From NCBI GenBank assembly GCA_002452745.1, contig DKFC01000012.1, forward strand, positions 169,918 to 233,917: a stretch of 64,000 nucleotides of DNA. The letters run 5' to 3'. Below, one piece after another: positions 62,651 through 64,000 of this stretch. Origin of the DNA: Firmicutes bacterium UBA6806. Its GTDB lineage: Bacteria; Bacillota; Clostridia; Peptostreptococcales; Acidaminobacteraceae. The notes below the pieces were generated by a model that saw nothing but the letters and a program-made list of their open reading frames with translations, ran no database searches and was not told the DNA's origin. The position numbers were made by a program, and so were the translations under genes. How positions within the stretch are numbered: the first letter of the stretch is position 1; the number at the start of each line of letters is the position of its first letter.

Positions 62651-62712
62651 TTGACTTATATCTTCTTTAGAGTGATGTATGTAGTACCCAAAACAAAGGA
62701 GGTATAAGTCAA
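62651..62712 (+). promoter_or_regulatory. Conserved-loop hairpin 1, sequestering a ribosome site
   Basis: TTGACTTATATCTTCTTT (62651-62668) pairs with AAAGGAGGTATAAGTCAA (62695-62712), 16 Watson-Crick and 2 G-T pairs. The ribosome site AAAGGAGG is inside the stem and the start codon touches its base. The 26-base loop begins AGAGTGATGTATGTAGTAC. A second element with the same loop start lies at 63842. Confidence 0.7.
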
Positions 62713-63491
62713 TGCGTATTGAAACGACATGTGAAAATCGAAAAGAACTGGTGAAAAGTATCGGTGAATTTTTAGGACAGAAACCTAAGTATGTAGGCCC
62801 ACCGAGTTATGCATACAAGGTGGAAGGCTACACCATTGAACGAGATGGAACGGTGGTGAGTGAAACAGAAATGGATGGTGAAAGGATGAGAGCGCACTTA
62901 GAAGAACATGGATTTGCAGAACCAAGACAAGAGCTTGAAAGTCTGGAGGTTACCGTTCCTTTAGAGGATATGGAGGGACCCCAACTTCAAAACTTGATCT
63001 ACATGATTAGAAGCAAACAGTACCTGCTTAATCGAGTGGTGGGGAAAGACCATTTTTCTATCAGCGATGATTTCATTAATACCCTGGAAACCAATCTACC
63101 GGAAACCAAAGAAGACTTCCTTAACCTATGCAGTGAAAGTGCTGAAGCCATATCAGGACTGAGTTTTGAAGACGACAAGGTAACCTTCACATTCCCAGGT
63201 TCAGAAAAGCCGGAGAAAAACAGAGCCTATGTTGAACTGGCTGCCATGATGGTGGCCCATGTAAGAGAGGCAAAGCGAATAAGCCCAAAATCCAACGAAC
63301 CTGAAAATGAAAAATACTACCTTCGGGTATGGCTGGTCAGACTTGGCCTAGGAGGCAAAGGAGCAAAGGACTCAAGGAAGGTTCTGCTTGAAGGATTAAA
63401 AGGGCACACCGCCTTTCGTACCCCTGCTGACGCAGAGAAGCATAAGGCGAGACTGCGTGAAAGAAAAGAAGGTGAAAGCCATGACGAATAG
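62712..63491 (+). CDS. Element protein of unknown function (virulence-related type)
   Basis: 259 residues from ATG 62712, behind AAAGGAGG that is folded into the hairpin above. Segments such as PKYVGPPSYAYKVEGYTIERDGTVV, LEVTVPLEDMEGPQLQNLIYMIRSKQYLLNRVVG and YYLRVWLVRLGLGGKGAKDSRKVLLEGLKGHTAFRTPADAEKHK resemble proteins that Clostridial prophage annotations call virulence-related, without known activity. No membrane segment or signal peptide. It overlaps the next gene by 11 bases. Confidence 0.6.
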   Translation: MRIETTCENRKELVKSIGEFLGQKPKYVGPPSYAYKVEGYTIERDGTVVSETEMDGERMRAHLEEHGFAEPRQELESLEVTVPLEDMEGPQLQNLIYMIRSKQYLLNRVVGKDHFSISDDFINTLETNLPETKEDFLNLCSESAEAISGLSFEDDKVTFTFPGSEKPEKNRAYVELAAMMVAHVREAKRISPKSNEPENEKYYLRVWLVRLGLGGKGAKDSRKVLLEGLKGHTAFRTPADAEKHKARLRERKEGESHDE

Positions 63492-63804
63492 GCCAAGGGC
63501 ATTATTTGGAAGAAAGCTCAATGATCTTGATGAACTAAGAGAAGCTACAGCCCGTGCAAAGCAAGCTGGACAGCGAGGTAGTCTTTATGAAGTGACCAAA
63601 GTAGTTTCCTTGAATGGTGATGACTTCAAAGCCTTTGCAGAAGATTTCTTTAATGAGCAACCTTGGATTGATAAGACTGATGGCGGTTCCAATGAAAATG
63701 GAGAACTTAGATGCATCCGGGTAATCAACACCGAGACTGGGGAGAGACTTCTTATCTCCAGCGAAGGTTACGATTATTGCCGGTATACAGCCCTAGAAGA
63801 ATGA
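63481..63804 (+). CDS. Small conserved phage-associated protein
   Basis: 107 residues from ATG 63481, behind AAGGTGAAAG; earlier in-frame codons lie inside the previous gene. GSLYEVTKVVSLNGDDFKAFAEDFFNEQPWIDKTDGG, CIRVINTETGERLLISSEGYDYCRYTAL suggest a compact alpha-beta fold. I do not recognise its function. Its place between the virulence-related type protein and an amidoligase suggests a conserved three-gene set. Confidence 0.65.
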   Translation: MTNRPRALFGRKLNDLDELREATARAKQAGQRGSLYEVTKVVSLNGDDFKAFAEDFFNEQPWIDKTDGGSNENGELRCIRVINTETGERLLISSEGYDYCRYTALEE

Positions 63805-63841
63805 AATAAATATGCGTTTTATATGCACATTTAACTTGCTA

Positions 63842-63896
63842 TTACCTGTGTTTAGAGTGATATATAGTACTACCAAAAAGCTTAAAACACAGGTAA
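63842..63896 (+). promoter_or_regulatory. Conserved-loop hairpin 2, before the amidoligase gene
   Basis: TTACCTGTGTTT (63842-63853) and AAACACAGGTAA (63885-63896) are perfectly paired over 12 bases. The loop starts AGAGTGATATATAGTAC, matching hairpin 1, while the stem sequence is unrelated to hairpin 1. Here the ribosome site GAAAGGA lies just outside the stem. Confidence 0.7.
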
Positions 63897-63914
63897 GAGA
63901 AAGGATGAGAGCAG

Positions 63915-64000
63915 ATGAAAACGCAAACCTTCGGGATTGAAATCGAAGTTACAGGGATTACAAGAGAGCAGGCAGGGCAGGTCATTGCAGATTACTTTGG
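63915..64000 (+). CDS. Amidoligase-family enzyme, 5' part
   Basis: The ATG at 63915 has GAAAGGA ten bases upstream and the frame stays open to the edge of the window. MKTQTFGIEIEVTGITREQ is the characteristic start of the amidoligase (COOH-NH2 ligase) family; GIEIE carries early active-site acids. These enzymes are predicted to form amide bonds on peptides or cell-wall components in phage and island contexts. Only 28 codons are visible. Confidence 0.75.
   Translation, partial: MKTQTFGIEIEVTGITREQAGQVIADYF

Noticed and set aside
1..64000. CRISPR arrays, tRNA or rRNA genes
   Set aside because: No regularly spaced repeats with unique spacers, no cloverleaf-like sequences and no ribosomal RNA motifs were seen on reading both strands.

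Overview
The window reads as chromosomal DNA of a low-to-moderate GC anaerobic Bacillota of the class Clostridia, possibly a Fusibacter-like lineage (inference from gene content only). Supporting gene orders are rapZ-yvcK-whiA and dnaE-pfkA-pyk, strong AGGAGG ribosome sites, a tryptophanase, an iron-only hydrogenase-like regulatory protein, an RsbU-type phosphatase and a GerMN-domain protein.

Bases 1-43709 are mostly chromosomal backbone. First comes a regulatory cluster: ATPase, [FeFe]-hydrogenase-like protein, DRTGG, PHP, ATPase and a small membrane protein. typA follows, then a Tad/pseudopilin-like cluster with an unusual kinase, a GH18 cell-wall enzyme, and a cluster of ATP-grasp, PHP and polysaccharide deacetylase. 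Next is a complete pantothenate operon (panG-like, panB, panC, panD) behind a leader RNA that ends in a terminator. After murB and a Na+/H+ antiporter there is a partner-switching module (anti-sigma, STAS, receiver-PP2C). PHP-rapZ-yvcK follows, split from nudix-whiA by tnaA. Then come a solute-binding lipoprotein, dnaE-pfkA-pyk, a ferredoxin-type aldo/keto reductase, a YdcZ transporter pair facing a Crp/Fnr regulator, a GerMN protein and rlmD.

From about 43690 to the right edge the DNA is an integrated mobile element. Its left junction is the 3' end of rlmD: the codons for HVETVCLLT occur at the gene's end and again 214 bp further on with only synonymous changes. Rightwards are a type I restriction-modification operon, a YgjP-like metalloprotease, a PC4-like protein and a GmrSD-type nuclease (together a defence island). 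A divergent phage-type repressor/Cro switch with repeated operators follows, then a VapE-type primase/helicase next to a candidate iteron origin, ArpU/sigma-like regulators, an HNH nuclease, a ParB-methyltransferase, an HNH/AP2 protein and the start of an amidoligase gene. No integrase, terminase or structural gene is in view, so the element continues to the right and cannot be classed as prophage or ICE from this window.

The least explained signals are two perfect hairpins with unrelated stems but a shared loop motif in front of the last accessory genes (62651-62712 and 63842-63896), the TGTTCC array beside vapE, the terminator-ended leader of the pantothenate operon, and the repeated remnants of rlmD tails at the element boundary. 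No tRNA, rRNA or CRISPR array was seen.
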